64,000 bases of DNA from contig NZ_JAMXBE010000011.1 in NCBI RefSeq assembly GCF_024704835.1, positions 62,001-126,000 of the forward strand, in the 5' to 3' direction. Within the stretch, counting starts at the first letter, position 1. Each line of letters opens with the position of its first letter. The notes under the pieces were generated by a model. That model was not told the origin of the DNA, did no database searches, and saw only the letters and a program-made list of their open reading frames with translations. The translations under genes and the position numbers were made by a program. The DNA comes from Parapedobacter tibetensis (GTDB taxonomy: Bacteria > Bacteroidota > Bacteroidia > Sphingobacteriales > Sphingobacteriaceae). Below are positions 9,414 to 19,359 of the stretch, piece by piece.

Positions 9414-12400
9414 TTAAAAATTAAGGGTTAATCCTACTGAAATGGCTTTGAGCATCGGGTAATTGTACCCGTCTCCGCTCCTACCCCTACCATCACTGCT
9501 CAAATCACGGTCGGACCCATAGATATTAGTCACATCCGTATCTTTGGTCCATTTGTACATCGGTGACCATGTCCATAGATTTTCGGCAGAGACATATACT
9601 TTCAAATCATTTGCATGAATTCTCGAGACAAGTTGCATTGGAATCGTATAGCCCACTTGCAGGTTTCGCAATCGAATATAAGCCGCATTCTGCAGATACC
9701 GGTCATTCGGCACATTCAAAGCACGCCCTGTTCCCTGGGCGATATAACCAACAAGACGTGGCATATAGGCATCGAAATTTCCAAGCTCTTCCCTGAACAT
9801 ATTGGCCTCTTGCCAGCGCGGGTATTGATTGTAGGGACGATTATACTGCCCCCAGAATCGCGCCTCCGGTGACGGGTAGTAATCCTGCTTCATTACCCCT
9901 TGGAAAAATGCCGATAGGAAAAAGCCATTCCAATCGCCAGAAAAATTAAACCCAAACGTATACCGCGGTTCCGAATTGCCGATAATGGATTTATCGCCTG
10001 AATCACCAACGCGGTTCAGGCCCTGGTAAATAACACTGTCCCCATCCAAATTTCTAAATTTGATATCCCCAACATAGTTTTTCCGGGTATTGGTATTCGG
10101 GATGTTGTGCTGGGAGGGTGAGTTTGCGATTTCCTCTTCCGAACGGAAAAGGCCCTCTACCTGATAACCCCATATTTCCCCGACACGCTGGCCGACATAG
10201 TAGTCCGTCAGCAATTTGTCCCTATTGTTGTACTTTGTGATTGTGGCCCGATAGTCGGATAAGGTAAATCGGACGTCATAATTAAATGGTTTTTCGGCTA
10301 AGGTAAAACGATCCATCCAATTGACGGAAATCTCCCATCCGGTGGTTTCCAGGTCGGCATAATTCCCTTTCGGCACGGTCGTTCCATAGATAGCGGGCAA
10401 TGTCGGCCCGGTGGTGAACATGTCACTTGTCCAGCGACGATACAGATCGCCCACAAACTGGAGCCTGTTGTTCAAACTTGAAAATTCCAAACCGATATTG
10501 CCCGTTGTGGACGTTTCCCAGGTCAATCCCTCAGGAACAACGCCCGGTTGTCCTGTTCGTTGCGGACGGATCCCATTGATGATACGACCCGATTGGGAGA
10601 TGACAAAGTTCTCCGTAAACGAATAAGGGTTAATATTTCCATTACCCAATGAACCATAAGAGGCCCGTAACTTTACATTGGACAAAGCCTTGGGATTTAC
10701 CTTCCAAAACGGCTCTTCAGAAATCCGCCAACCGACGGATGCCGATGGGAAGAAGGCCCATTGTTGGTCAGTGGGGAACTTTGAGGAACCATCATAACGG
10801 CCATTTACTTCAAGTAAATACCGTTCCTTGAAATCATAATTCACACGAAAAAATCCACCGGCAATAGCCCATTTTTGATTGCCTCCTGTGGTAAGAATGC
10901 TTTGCCCGAGCGCCAGATTGATGTCATCCGCATCGGCATATACAATACCATTACGCCGTGCGGTCAGGTTTTTATACAGCGACTGCTCATAATTGTAGCC
11001 AACCAATAAACCGATGTTGTGGGCAGCATTAATTGACTTTACATAGTTGGCATAGATATTTGTAGCAATATATTCCGTCGTTTGTCTACGCTCTTCCAGG
11101 TCGTTTGTGTTGGTGCCTGTGTAGCCGATTACCCCTTCGTAACGGCTGTATGGCACTTGAACCCGGTTTTGTTGCGAACCGATATCTGTACTTTGGAAGG
11201 TAAAATCAGCACGTAGTGTCAAGCTTTTATCAAGAAATTCAGCCTTGGCAGCTGTTCTGTTCTTCAGGAACCGTCGCGCGTTATCCGTGCCGTTTCTTCC
11301 GATATAGTAGTCGCCTACCGTATAAGCCGCGGGAAAGGATAAGGTACCATCCGGATTCAGCAACGGGGCTAGGGGATGGCCTTCGTCGGCCATATTACGC
11401 CAAATGCCACTGCCTTCCCCAACGTTCAATGGTTGATGATAGTCCATCCGCGAGTATTCCGTATTATTTTCCATTTGCAACCATTGGGTAAGTTGAATGG
11501 TGCCTTTCGCCCGTAAATTATACATGGAATAGGTGTCTGAATTATATCGGAAAAGCCCGTCTTGCCCATTGTAGCGGCCACTCAAATAAAATGCGGTCTT
11601 CTCGTTCCCACCGGAAAGCGCCAGGTTATGGTCTTGCGCCAAAAACTGGTCTTTATACAATTCGCGATACCAGTCAGTACTGTAGAAATATTGGTACTCT
11701 CCCGTAGATGGATTTACTTCTATCCTTGGTAGGGACGGGTCCTCCCACCGCCTTTTTATTTCGGCTAAATATGCAGGCGAAAATGGTAGGGTTTTGTTTA
11801 CCGCTGTGGGTGTATTGCCATTGTCATTCCATCTCGACCATGCATCGCTAAAGCCTTGGGCCCAAGGATAAGAATCCGTGATGTTATCCGGGACGGTTGT
11901 TGGCGATTTTGAAGAGAAATTTGTTGAATAAGTAATGGATGTTTTTCCTTCAGATGCGGATTTAGTGGTAATCAATACCACCCCAAAAGCGGCGCGTGCC
12001 CCATAGATGGAGGCTGAAGCAGCGTCTTTTAATACGGATATGCTTTCAATATCGTTTGGGTTCAACATACGTGGATCGCCTTCTACTCCATCTATCAAGA
12101 TCAACGCGCTACCTTGTTGCCCGATTGAAGTCGTGCCCCGGACATTAAACTCTGGCGATTGGGTCGGCTTACCGTCCAACATGCGGATATTCAAATTTGG
12201 AGAAGCCCCTACTAAACCTTGGGAAATATTTGTGATAGGTCGGTTCTGGAATGCCTCAGCAGTGATTTGATCTACCGCACCCGTAAGGTTTACTTTTCGT
12301 TGCGTGCCATAACCTACCACCACCACCTCATCCAAATCGCTTACCTGTTCTTGCATGGTCACATTGATGACATTGCCCGTAGTTACGGGCATCTCCATTG

Positions 12401-12971
12401 GCGTATAGCCGACTATGGAAAATGCCAGCACCTGATCGCGGTTTGGCAGTTGGATGCGGAAGTTTCCATTGACATCGGTGGTTACCACAAGCGTACTGCC
12501 CTTTACGCGTACTGTGGCCCCTTCAAGCGGTTCTCCTTGTTCGCTAGTAACCCTGCCGGTGATGATGATTTCCTGTATGGCTACTTTTTTTCCTACAGGA
12601 GGGTCTGATTTCGCTTTGGTAATAATGATGTTCTTTTCGATCATCTGATAGTCAAGCCCCTGTCCTTTCAGACTCTCGGAGAGCGCCTCTTCAATGGAGG
12701 CTTCTTTAAGTGTAATGGCAATCGGCTTTATACGGCGGATGAGCTCCGAATCATAGAAAATATGATATCCGGTTTGTCGCTTTATTTCCTTGAAAACCTC
12801 CACCAATGTTGCCCTGTCTTTTTGTAGGGTAACGTGCTGGGCATACGTCAATGCGCTGACCTGCAAACAGCTGATCAATGACAAGATACAGGACAATTTC
12901 ATGGCCAATACATATTTGGGCTTCACACACCTACGGAGACGATGGTAATGTGTGGTAAAATTTTTGTACAT
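9414..12971 (-). CDS. SusC-family TonB-dependent transducer (locus A)
   Basis: This 1185-residue outer-membrane importer moves glycan with energy from TonB. After a signal region comes an STN (secretin/TonB N-terminal) domain around residues 60-115, with FKEIKRQTGYHIFYDSEL as its core. A carboxypeptidase-regulatory-like beta domain follows (about 135-210, GRVTSEQGEPLEGATVRVKG). The TonB box/plug start VVVVGYGTQRKVNLTGAV is next, then the 22-strand barrel ending in a terminal Phe. The STN domain marks it as a transducer that signals to FecR, matching the FecR/sigma pair encoded immediately upstream. A 135-bp gap separates it from FecR, leaving room for a sigma-dependent promoter that I could not define. 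Confidence 0.95.
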   Translation of the reverse strand: MYKNFTTHYHRLRRCVKPKYVLAMKLSCILSLISCLQVSALTYAQHVTLQKDRATLVEVFKEIKRQTGYHIFYDSELIRRIKPIAITLKEASIEEALSESLKGQGLDYQMIEKNIIITKAKSDPPVGKKVAIQEIIITGRVTSEQGEPLEGATVRVKGSTLVVTTDVNGNFRIQLPNRDQVLAFSIVGYTPMEMPVTTGNVINVTMQEQVSDLDEVVVVGYGTQRKVNLTGAVDQITAEAFQNRPITNISQGLVGASPNLNIRMLDGKPTQSPEFNVRGTTSIGQQGSALILIDGVEGDPRMLNPNDIESISVLKDAASASIYGARAAFGVVLITTKSASEGKTSITYSTNFSSKSPTTVPDNITDSYPWAQGFSDAWSRWNDNGNTPTAVNKTLPFSPAYLAEIKRRWEDPSLPRIEVNPSTGEYQYFYSTDWYRELYKDQFLAQDHNLALSGGNEKTAFYLSGRYNGQDGLFRYNSDTYSMYNLRAKGTIQLTQWLQMENNTEYSRMDYHQPLNVGEGSGIWRNMADEGHPLAPLLNPDGTLSFPAAYTVGDYYIGRNGTDNARRFLKNRTAAKAEFLDKSLTLRADFTFQSTDIGSQQNRVQVPYSRYEGVIGYTGTNTNDLEERRQTTEYIATNIYANYVKSINAAHNIGLLVGYNYEQSLYKNLTARRNGIVYADADDINLALGQSILTTGGNQKWAIAGGFFRVNYDFKERYLLEVNGRYDGSSKFPTDQQWAFFPSASVGWRISEEPFWKVNPKALSNVKLRASYGSLGNGNINPYSFTENFVISQSGRIINGIRPQRTGQPGVVPEGLTWETSTTGNIGLEFSSLNNRLQFVGDLYRRWTSDMFTTGPTLPAIYGTTVPKGNYADLETTGWEISVNWMDRFTLAEKPFNYDVRFTLSDYRATITKYNNRDKLLTDYYVGQRVGEIWGYQVEGLFRSEEEIANSPSQHNIPNTNTRKNYVGDIKFRNLDGDSVIYQGLNRVGDSGDKSIIGNSEPRYTFGFNFSGDWNGFFLSAFFQGVMKQDYYPSPEARFWGQYNRPYNQYPRWQEANMFREELGNFDAYMPRLVGYIAQGTGRALNVPNDRYLQNAAYIRLRNLQVGYTIPMQLVSRIHANDLKVYVSAENLWTWSPMYKWTKDTDVTNIYGSDRDLSSDGRGRSGDGYNYPMLKAISVGLTLNF

Positions 12972-13106
12972 TTGAATAGGGTTTATGAAAAAAGGTTCCT
13001 AATTATTCTTTTACTAAATCCTGATGGCCCAAAGCCATTTGCATTCAGGGGCGGTCGCAACGCTCCTGTTTGCATCTTTTAGCCTTGGATTGCCCTTTCC
13101 ATTAAG

Positions 13107-14354
13107 CTATGTCATCACAATTACCCTCCTTCCTACTATCCGAAACCGGATGGAACCTGTTAGTGCTATGGTGCCCAATAAGGTTTCAAAATCTTCAAAT
13201 CTTGAAATGGTGCCCCCAAAATACTTATTTGTCATATCGCCTTGGTATTCCACTTCAATATCATACCATCGTGCGATGGTGGTCATTACGTAGGTGATGT
13301 GCTCATCCGAAAAGGCGAAATAGCCATTTTTCCAAGCGATGGCATTGGTTGGATCTACTTGTGCGACCTGAATGATATTGCTACCCCTTTTGACGGTAGC
13401 TTCCTCGTTGGGATTTAGGATACGGTGTATGGATTCATTCGGTCTTGAGGTAGTGGCTGATACTTTTACACGGCCTTCGAGCAAGGTAGTTTTTACGGTT
13501 TCTCCATCATTATAGGCATTGATATTGAAATGAGTGCCAAGGACTTCCACAGTTTGCGTCTTGGTTTTGACGAGGAATGGTAGATGGAACGCGGATTGGG
13601 CGGATGACTGACTGCTAACCTCAAAATACGCTTCTCCTTCGAGTTCGACTATTCTTTTATTTCCAATAAACTGCGTGGGGTACGTTAATGTGGATGCCGC
13701 ATTGAGCCATACCTTGGTACCATCGGGTAATATCATCCGCTGTTCACCCCCGTTCGGCGTGCTGATGGTGTTGTATACGACCTCTTTTACCTGTGTCGTA
13801 TGAATGGATTCATAGAAAAGTTGTCCCTCTGCTGTCTTCACAATCCGCATGCCTGATTCCTCGGCGATACGCCCAGAACTGATTTCATCCAAATTGATGG
13901 TTCTGCCATTGGACAAGGTAAGGATTGCCTTTTCACCACCTGGTACGATAGCATCTGAAAGCACCGTTTTGTCTAATTGTTCGTCTTTCGTATTATCATT
14001 GGTAGAACGATCGTGCAGAAAAAACAGCATGCCTATGCAAAGCAATGCAGCCACTCCCGCTGTCCACCGCCAAATGGCTGGCTGGATTAGCCTGCTCGAT
14101 TTTGGTTGCTTTATTGGTGGGTTAGCCTGTACTCTTGGGTCGTTGAGGATGCTTCGATACATGGAATCACTTTGGGCGGACATCGGTGTATCGCTATTTA
14201 AATCGTGCCACAGGCTGTCAATGACAGCATTCAAATCACCCTCCGTGTCGGTCTGCAACATATACTGTTTCAATTCCAACAGTTCATCGGCACTAATTTG
14301 ATTGCTCATATATCCTTGAAGCAGCTGGCGTAACCGTGCTTTGTCAAATTCCAT
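13107..14354 (-). CDS. FecR-family anti-sigma factor (locus A)
   Basis: This 415-residue inner-membrane regulator relays occupancy of the SusC transducer to the ECF sigma factor. The cytosolic N-terminal part (about 1-90) should hold the sigma. A single membrane helix follows near residues 92-112 (WRWTAGVAALLCIGMLFFL). The periplasmic FecR domain contains GGEQRMILPDGTKVWLNAAS. The C-terminal DUF4974-type domain ends with FRIVGRRVIVMT and would contact the STN domain of the transducer. It lies between sigma and SusC on the same strand, 126 bp after the sigma gene. The assignment is secure; the sensing direction (activation or inhibition) is inferred from family members. Confidence 0.94.
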   Translation of the reverse strand: MEFDKARLRQLLQGYMSNQISADELLELKQYMLQTDTEGDLNAVIDSLWHDLNSDTPMSAQSDSMYRSILNDPRVQANPPIKQPKSSRLIQPAIWRWTAGVAALLCIGMLFFLHDRSTNDNTKDEQLDKTVLSDAIVPGGEKAILTLSNGRTINLDEISSGRIAEESGMRIVKTAEGQLFYESIHTTQVKEVVYNTISTPNGGEQRMILPDGTKVWLNAASTLTYPTQFIGNKRIVELEGEAYFEVSSQSSAQSAFHLPFLVKTKTQTVEVLGTHFNINAYNDGETVKTTLLEGRVKVSATTSRPNESIHRILNPNEEATVKRGSNIIQVAQVDPTNAIAWKNGYFAFSDEHITYVMTTIARWYDIEVEYQGDMTNKYFGGTISRFEDFETLLGTIALTGSIRFRIVGRRVIVMT

Positions 14355-14480
14355 GCAATGTCCTTCTCAAGTTTATCATATGGTCCATCAGATTTATGAG
14401 GGTTACCTATACAATAAACGGATGAGGGATGCCAGAGGACTAGTGGGGCATCTATTTTTTTATTGGGGGGAAAATCGTGT

Positions 14481-15068
14481 TCATCCGATTAACAGAAACA
14501 GCGACAGCAGAAAAGTCATATTATGTTTGCTGAAGTGCAGTTTTAAGGTTTTCAATGCACTCACCATATGATTTCTTACGGTATTAGGTGAAATGTGTAA
14601 GCGTTCGGCAATTTCGTCATATGACAACCCTTCTTTGCGGCTCAGGGTGAAAACAGTCTGTTGTTGGGTTGGCAACGCTTTGATGGTCTCTTCTGTAAAC
14701 CGATTCAAATCTTCGAATATGATAGTTTCTTCGGTATTATTGGTATGGGTCTCCATGTAGCGGCTCAAATAGTCTTTTGCGCTAGCCTCCGACAATTTTT
14801 TCCGAAAATGGTCAATGGTTAGCCTTCTCGCCGTCAAGTAAACATAAGGATACAACGGTTGGGTCTCGTTGAGTTTGCCCCGATGGAGCCACAGTGCCAC
14901 AAATGTTTCCTGAAGCAATTCTTCGGTCTTTGCGGTATCTTTAACCAACGATTGGATTAGCCGATAGATTCGCCCGTGCAGTTGATTGTAGATGGCACGG
15001 AAAGCCGCCTCCTCTCCGTCCTGTAGGCGGGTGATTAGTTCGGGGGCGATTTCTACATGGGTAGACAT
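14481..15068 (-). CDS. ECF RNA polymerase sigma factor (locus A)
   Basis: This 195-residue extracytoplasmic-function sigma factor of the Bacteroidota FecI-like type probably drives the locus A SusCD operon. The sigma-70 region 2 is around residues 20-90 (LYPYVYLTARRLTIDHFRKK as its end). Region 4 is around 130-185, with EGLSYDEIAERLHISPNTVRNHMVSA-type helix-turn-helix sequence. The ATG at 15068 (MSTHVEIAPEL) is preferred to a TTG two codons earlier. It is the first gene of the sigma-FecR-SusC-SusD-EEP-GH29 series and has a promoter-like sequence upstream. Confidence 0.94.
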   Translation of the reverse strand: MSTHVEIAPELITRLQDGEEAAFRAIYNQLHGRIYRLIQSLVKDTAKTEELLQETFVALWLHRGKLNETQPLYPYVYLTARRLTIDHFRKKLSEASAKDYLSRYMETHTNNTEETIIFEDLNRFTEETIKALPTQQQTVFTLSRKEGLSYDEIAERLHISPNTVRNHMVSALKTLKLHFSKHNMTFLLSLFLLIG

Positions 15069-15128
15069 GAACAATATGGATAGTAAACTAGTTTCGAATT
15101 ACAGGAATATCCTTGGCATTGGTAAGAG

Positions 15129-15159
15129 CAAACTTAAAGCAAATTCTTTAACATTCCAA
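15129..15159 (-). promoter_or_regulatory. Candidate housekeeping promoter of the locus A sigma gene
   Basis: On the minus strand a TTG (-33) lies 20 bp before TAAGTTTG (-7, at 15129-15136), matching the Bacteroidota pattern TTG-N19/20-TAnnTTTG. It is about 60 bp upstream of the sigma start codon. The same TAAGTTTG box precedes the second sigma gene (48275-48282). Confidence 0.5.
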
Positions 15160-15291
15160 GGATATCAATGGACATCATTCTGTCAACAAAAATAACAGAC
15201 TAAGCTAAACTTCTTGTTCGCTATAGGTTAAGTTTGTGTTAGGAGTAGTAATCCACAGGCAGGGCACTCACGCTTGAGCCGCACCAGATAC

Positions 15292-15501
15292 TTAGACTTG
15301 CGCCGCAGCTTCCCTGACATTCAGTCTCTGTACTTTTACCCCTTCTTCGGATGTTAAATATTGCTGGTTCCTATCGCATTTGCTCTGCGGGTTTGTCATG
15401 CTGATCCATTTCGCATCAATGGCCGTTTTCAGCACCTTGTTGAAATTGTCCGTATACTGGGTAGTCCGAATTTGTCTTTCAACGTATCCGTACTTATTCG
15501 T
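15292..15501 (-). pseudogene. Winged-helix C-terminal relic 1 (AlbA_2/Fic-tail type)
   Basis: A 70-codon open stretch with no good start ends at a TAA (15292-15294). It reads as the last domain of a larger protein: QYTDNFNKVLKTAIDAKW, then ISMTNPQSKCDRNQQYLT. This resembles the winged-helix tail found after AlbA_2 or Fic domains. Upstream of about 15450 the plausible coding frame shifts (LLSGYKRISTDTLKDKFG lies in another frame) and stops follow, so the gene is broken. A second, homologous tail lies at 15858-16049. The family name is a moderate-confidence guess; that it is a relic is clearer. Confidence 0.55.
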
Positions 15502-15583
15502 TTATATCCGCTTAAAAGCGACTTTAGTTTGCTAATAAAATTAGATTATGGAAAAATGAGAACTGACAGGAGGCAGTGATACT

Positions 15584-15781
15584 ATGGGTATAGAACAATT
15601 ATTGATTGAAACAGAAAAGAAGGGAAGCGAAAAGAAAGGCATTGAAAAAGGCAAGTCAGATGTGGTAGCCAACCTAATCCAGCAGCTGGGGCTGGACGAC
15701 CAGGCCGCTGCCGAGGTAGCCGAAGTCTCCATCGACTTCGTGCGCAAGGTCCGTAAGGATTTGGCCAAGAAAAAGAAATAA
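15584..15781 (+). CDS. Small protein resembling the Rpn nuclease C-terminal tail
   Basis: This is a 65-residue, Lys- and Glu-rich, coiled-coil-like protein. It begins MGIEQLLIETEKKGSEKKG and ends with a short helical domain (SIDFVRKVRKDLAKKKK). This pattern, including LIQQLGLDDQAAAEVAEV, resembles the C-terminal segment of PD-(D/E)XK Rpn/transposase-like proteins. The nuclease domain is absent, and no remnant of one is visible upstream. A purine-rich AGGAGG lies about 11 nt before the ATG, and a terminator-like hairpin follows the stop. Both suggest a live gene within a decayed region. Stand-alone short Rpn tails are known as separate products inside rpn genes, where they modulate the nuclease. 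Whether this one regulates a distant Rpn is speculation. Confidence 0.6.
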   Translation: MGIEQLLIETEKKGSEKKGIEKGKSDVVANLIQQLGLDDQAAAEVAEVSIDFVRKVRKDLAKKKK

Positions 15782-15811
15782 GAAGTTTTACCAATAGAAT
15801 CTAGATATTTC

Positions 15812-15847
15812 AAGCCATCCGCCAGTTGTCGGGGGCTTTTTTATTTT
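15812..15847 (+). terminator. Intrinsic terminator after the small Rpn-tail gene
   Basis: AAGCC (15812-15816) pairs with GGCTT (15834-15838), with an inner CCG/CGG pairing, followed by a T-rich run through 15847. It lies 30 bp after the stop of the 65-aa gene and fits a Rho-independent terminator. Confidence 0.55.
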
Positions 15848-15857
15848 CTCACAAGCT

Positions 15858-16049
15858 CTACACCAAATACCGCTGGTTCTTATGGTGCAGGCTTTCGGGA
15901 TATTTGAGGCGCAGTAGGCCGGCTTGAAGGGCTAGGTCCAATAGGCGGTTGAAGGAGCGGGTGTAGGTTTTGAGGTTGAACTTTAATGATAGCCGTAGGA
16001 TTTCATAGCGAAATCCTTTATTTTTGCAATCAACTTTACCTTTGATTAA
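15858..16049 (-). pseudogene. Winged-helix C-terminal relic 2, homologous to relic 1
   Basis: The frame is open for 64 codons back to an in-frame TAG, with no start, and ends YLV at 15858. It reads GFRYEILRLSLKFN, then LKTYTRSFNRLLDLALQAGL, then LRLKYPESLHHKNQRYLV. Aligned with relic 1 it shares the pattern YTxxFNxxLxxAxxAxxxxxxxPxSxxxxNQxYL, so the two are tails of the same family. The N-terminal catalytic part is missing. Its upstream end overlaps the region just before the DUF3800 relic. Confidence 0.55.
16019..16026 (+). promoter_or_regulatory. Candidate -7 box of the DUF3800 relic
   Basis: TATTTTTG matches TAnnTTTG and lies 38 bp before the TTG that opens the DUF3800 reading frame. No -33 element was identified. 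Confidence 0.35.
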
Positions 16050-16063
16050 CTAAAATCGAAACC

Positions 16064-16543
16064 TTGAAAAAGTATTACTTTATTGATGAGAGCGGAGACC
16101 CGGTATTCTATGGGCATCGGAAAAAGCTTCTTGTCGGAACCGATGGTTTCCAACCCTATCTGATTATTGGCATGATCGAAACTGACAACAGGAGAGCTCT
16201 ACGTAAAGCCGTGGTTGACTTCATGGAGATGATTAAAGCCGATGTCATGTAAATAGTATTCCATCCATATCCGATGGGAAAGGCTGGTATGTACATGCAA
16301 GGGAGACCATCCCGAGATCAGGGCAAAGTTCTTTGAGCTGTTGCGTGGCCTGCAGGGTTTCAAAGCACACATCGTCATCGCCAAAAAAAGGACTTGAATA
16401 TCTTCAACCGCAAACACAACAATAATCCGACAGAATTTTACTTCGATGTATTGCAACATTTACTCAATGGCAAATTGCATAATCAGCAATGCGAACATTG
16501 CCTGTACCTGTCCAATATATGTCGCAATACAAGAAATGAGTAA
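16064..16543 (+). pseudogene. DUF3800 protein, frameshifted pseudogene
   Basis: The first frame begins at a TTG with MKKYYFIDESGDPVFYG, the DUF3800 N-terminal motif (an RNase H-like fold predicted to be a nuclease). It then breaks at least three times. After IKADV near 16249 the reading moves to NSIPSISDGKGWYVHARETI. Near 16307 it moves to EIRAKFFELLRGLQGFKAHI. At the A-run around 16380-16387 it moves to DLNIFNRKHNNNPTEFYFDV. These pieces are in the correct family order. The C-terminal third is missing after YLSNICRN. It is therefore dead unless the shifts are sequencing errors, which three separate breaks make unlikely. DUF3800 genes are common in phage, plasmid and defence neighbourhoods. 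Confidence 0.8.
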
Positions 16544-16739
16544 CAATAAAAATAGGACAGAAGAAGAGTTTAACCGGATTCAGTCCCTGGGCGAACCCGA
16601 CCCCTTCAGATTGAAATACCGGGAACGACAATAATGGATTTCCCGGATTTCTTGGCCAGGGCAACCGGAGTTTCGTATCTTTTTTCAAACAAGTGACGTT
16701 TTTTTCCGCATCGGGCGTGGTGGTAGTGTTAGGGGATGC
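16544..16739 (+). other. Unrecognised short fragments after the DUF3800 relic
   Basis: Two tiny frames follow: one from 16536 ending RIQSLGEPDPFRLKYRERQ, and one beginning MDFPDFLARATGVSYLFSNK directly after it. Both are too short to assign. They look like more gene debris rather than functional genes. Confidence 0.3.
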
Positions 16740-19346
16740 TTAGAAGACACACGCAATAATTTCCCCTCCTTCGCTCGGCTTCAGATCGCTGAATTCCCGC
16801 CAGATTCCTGTGTCCGGATCACCAACCCTCATCAGGTAGGTCGATTCGTTAAACACTTTCGGTTTAAATGTTGGGCTTTCTACGCGAAGCGAATACACCA
16901 GTTCGCCATTTTCCTGATCGATTATTTCAACGACTGGACTTTCCAGGTTTTCCAGCTGAAGTTCGGGCAGGTAACCGATCGCCTTGCGTGCATAGTTATC
17001 CTGCTGCGCAATGGTCATCGGCCATCCTTGGTATTGTCCATCCAGTTCTTTTTCCGGGTCGGCATACCGGGGCCAGCATTCCACTTGGATGCTTTGGGCT
17101 TCCTTATCAAACGTAACGATCCCGTAACCGGTGGAACGGTCGTAAATGATAGCAGGCTCCCGGTTCGTTTGCCGTGGGTTGGCCACCGCATGGATGGTCA
17201 TCCGGTTCCCGAATCCGTCGAAAAAATCGCCAGTGTATGCCGGTTGGCCGTTGAGTGGCCTGTGGTTTTCGGTCACGGGCGGCCACCAGCGCCTCGGGAA
17301 AATATTATTCAGTGCCGGCCCGGCGAAGGCATATCCGGCATCGCCGAATTCTTCTATACCATAGTGCACCATACTGGCCAGGTGTTGGTCTCCTGCGATA
17401 TGGAAGGCAAAGCATTTCCGGATCAGCTTCAGTGCCTCATCGCGCCCGCGCTGCGGCCAACCGTTTGAATCCATATCGGCCGTGGGCGCATCACCCGGAA
17501 TGTATTCGCCTTGCTTCGGTACTGGAAGTTTGGGGACGATGCTGTCGATAACACTCCCTTGGGGTAGGGTGGCCACGGTGCAGAAATTGGTCTGCGAAAG
17601 TACCGCTTTCATTTTTATACCCTGCTTCCAATCTTTCGACCATTCCTCCAGGAAATGCAGCTGGCGATCACCCAACAAGTCTGCATCGATATCGTAATGT
17701 GCTTTGATGTCAAAATCCCGATTCTGTGTAAAACCATTGAGTACATTGGCTTCCCCGGGCAACGCATTTTTGGGCGCTGTTTTGAACTTCCGGTCTTCCA
17801 GGATCGCAAAACCCACGCCTCCGTAATTCCAATTGGTGTAGTACACCCCGATTCCTTGCTCCACAGGGGTGGGATCGTAAGGATCGGGGAGATGGCTGGT
17901 TTGCGTCTGCTGCATCATGTTTACCCAGGCTGCGGGCATTTTATACCCACCCTGATCTTGAGCCACATAATTCCAACCTTCATTGGTTGGAGCAGCCTTG
18001 CCGCCTTCTCCCCATACATTACCATGGTACGCATCATGGTCGTCCGGGATGATGGCCGCGGGGATGTGCCTGAAGATATCGCGGTACGACCACCCGAACA
18101 TGTACCACTTGCGCAGGTAATCCAACGTGGCGCGGTCTAACGGAGCGGTTTCGATACCGAACCCGCCGGTCGATTCATAAAACTGGTCGCCTAGGAAAAG
18201 GGCCAGGTCCGGGCGGTGTTTGGCCACATGCCGGCCTACCTCGGTGTCGGGGAATCCAAAATCGCCGTTGCAGCTGAATACCGCCGCTTTAAGCCCCTCT
18301 TCGCCTACGGGCTCACCGGCGATGCTCCCCTCGTAAAAATAGGTTTCGGTTCCCCTGCCAAGGGGGAGTTGCACCCGAACCCGGTAGGGCACGGTTTGTT
18401 CGTACGCCCAGTTGTCTGCCCGAAACCGGGCGATGCGCCCCTGGCCGTCTACCCGGCTGTCCTGCACGGGATCCCAGCTATCGCCGGGTTTTATTTCTAG
18501 GGTGACCCGGTGGCCGGCTATGGTCTCTATGGGGGTTAGCTGGGCAGTGAGTTTAAGTACCTTATTGTGCAGGGTGTACTGTGCGAAACATACCGGGCCG
18601 AAAACCTGATCGGGATGGTGATCCACCTTTGTCCCGCTGATCTTCCAATCGGCAAAAGCAGCCGAAGGATATAATTCGGCTGTTTTCTCGGCCTCCAAAA
18701 AATGTGATATTAGGGCGATGTTGCCCGTGAGGCGATGCCGGGGTATGTCGCCAACCTCCATTTCGGCCAATTGTCTGTCGCCGTCAGCGCTCTTGGCGGC
18801 CAAGTGTATCCGATAGGCCCCACCACGGGGTTCGGCCCGCAAGATTAGTTGGCACGTCCCACTCGGGGATAAACTGGCGGATACCTTGCGATCACCGATA
18901 AATAAATCGCCCGCTGCGGTAATCCCGGTATCCAGTCCCTTCCCGAAGACCGTGGCAGACCGATAGTCGGCAAACGGGCCTTTCGCCCCCAAGCGGATCC
19001 CAACATATTCCATACCGGCATTTCGCCCCTTGCTAAACAGGTGCACCTGTACCGAAACCTCGAACACTTCCATACGGTCGCTAAGCTGGCAAGTAAGGCA
19101 ATGTAGGGTGCGGTTTTTCCCGGTCACCACGCAAACCGCACGCCCGTCCTGAAGCTCCCAGTCCTGCAGGCGATTGCCCCAATACTCCGGGCCTACCCAG
19201 CGTATGTTTGGCCAGTGATGCCACTGACTTGCGAAGTCCGCCGCATCGGTTGTCGTTTTATTGTTCGCTTTCTTGGTGTCCGCGAGTAACGCGGATGGGG
19301 CTACCATGGCAACGCCGATGGTTTTGATCGCATTTCTTCTTTTCAT
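16740..19346 (-). CDS. PhoD-type alkaline phosphatase/phosphodiesterase, Tat-exported
   Basis: This 868-residue metallophosphatase belongs to the PhoD family. The chosen ATG at 19346 gives [20 protein letters not shown], a twin-arginine-like signal. The reading frame extends 60 codons further upstream, but only into the shadow of a sulfatase relic. An N-terminal beta-sandwich region (about 40-330) precedes the catalytic domain. That domain shows [29 protein letters not shown] and [10 protein letters not shown], the metal-ligand motifs of PhoD-like enzymes. At 868 residues it is much longer than typical PhoD because of the N-terminal part. It is the last gene of locus B. A truncated copy of its 5' end sits at 23158-23211, so this gene was once duplicated with its sulfatase neighbour. 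Confidence 0.88.
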   Translation of the reverse strand: MKRRNAIKTIGVAMVAPSALLADTKKANNKTTTDAADFASQWHHWPNIRWVGPEYWGNRLQDWELQDGRAVCVVTGKNRTLHCLTCQLSDRMEVFEVSVQVHLFSKGRNAGMEYVGIRLGAKGPFADYRSATVFGKGLDTGITAAGDLFIGDRKVSASLSPSGTCQLILRAEPRGGAYRIHLAAKSADGDRQLAEMEVGDIPRHRLTGNIALISHFLEAEKTAELYPSAAFADWKISGTKVDHHPDQVFGPVCFAQYTLHNKVLKLTAQLTPIETIAGHRVTLEIKPGDSWDPVQDSRVDGQGRIARFRADNWAYEQTVPYRVRVQLPLGRGTETYFYEGSIAGEPVGEEGLKAAVFSCNGDFGFPDTEVGRHVAKHRPDLALFLGDQFYESTGGFGIETAPLDRATLDYLRKWYMFGWSYRDIFRHIPAAIIPDDHDAYHGNVWGEGGKAAPTNEGWNYVAQDQGGYKMPAAWVNMMQQTQTSHLPDPYDPTPVEQGIGVYYTNWNYGGVGFAILEDRKFKTAPKNALPGEANVLNGFTQNRDFDIKAHYDIDADLLGDRQLHFLEEWSKDWKQGIKMKAVLSQTNFCTVATLPQGSVIDSIVPKLPVPKQGEYIPGDAPTADMDSNGWPQRGRDEALKLIRKCFAFHIAGDQHLASMVHYGIEEFGDAGYAFAGPALNNIFPRRWWPPVTENHRPLNGQPAYTGDFFDGFGNRMTIHAVANPRQTNREPAIIYDRSTGYGIVTFDKEAQSIQVECWPRYADPEKELDGQYQGWPMTIAQQDNYARKAIGYLPELQLENLESPVVEIIDQENGELVYSLRVESPTFKPKVFNESTYLMRVGDPDTGIWREFSDLKPSEGGEIIACVF

Positions 19347-19359
19347 TTCTTCGTTTCGA

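Noticed and set aside
9563-12648. Many open frames on + inside the SusC gene at 9414-12971
   Set aside because: These are antisense shadows of a clear SusC frame, with no motifs of their own.
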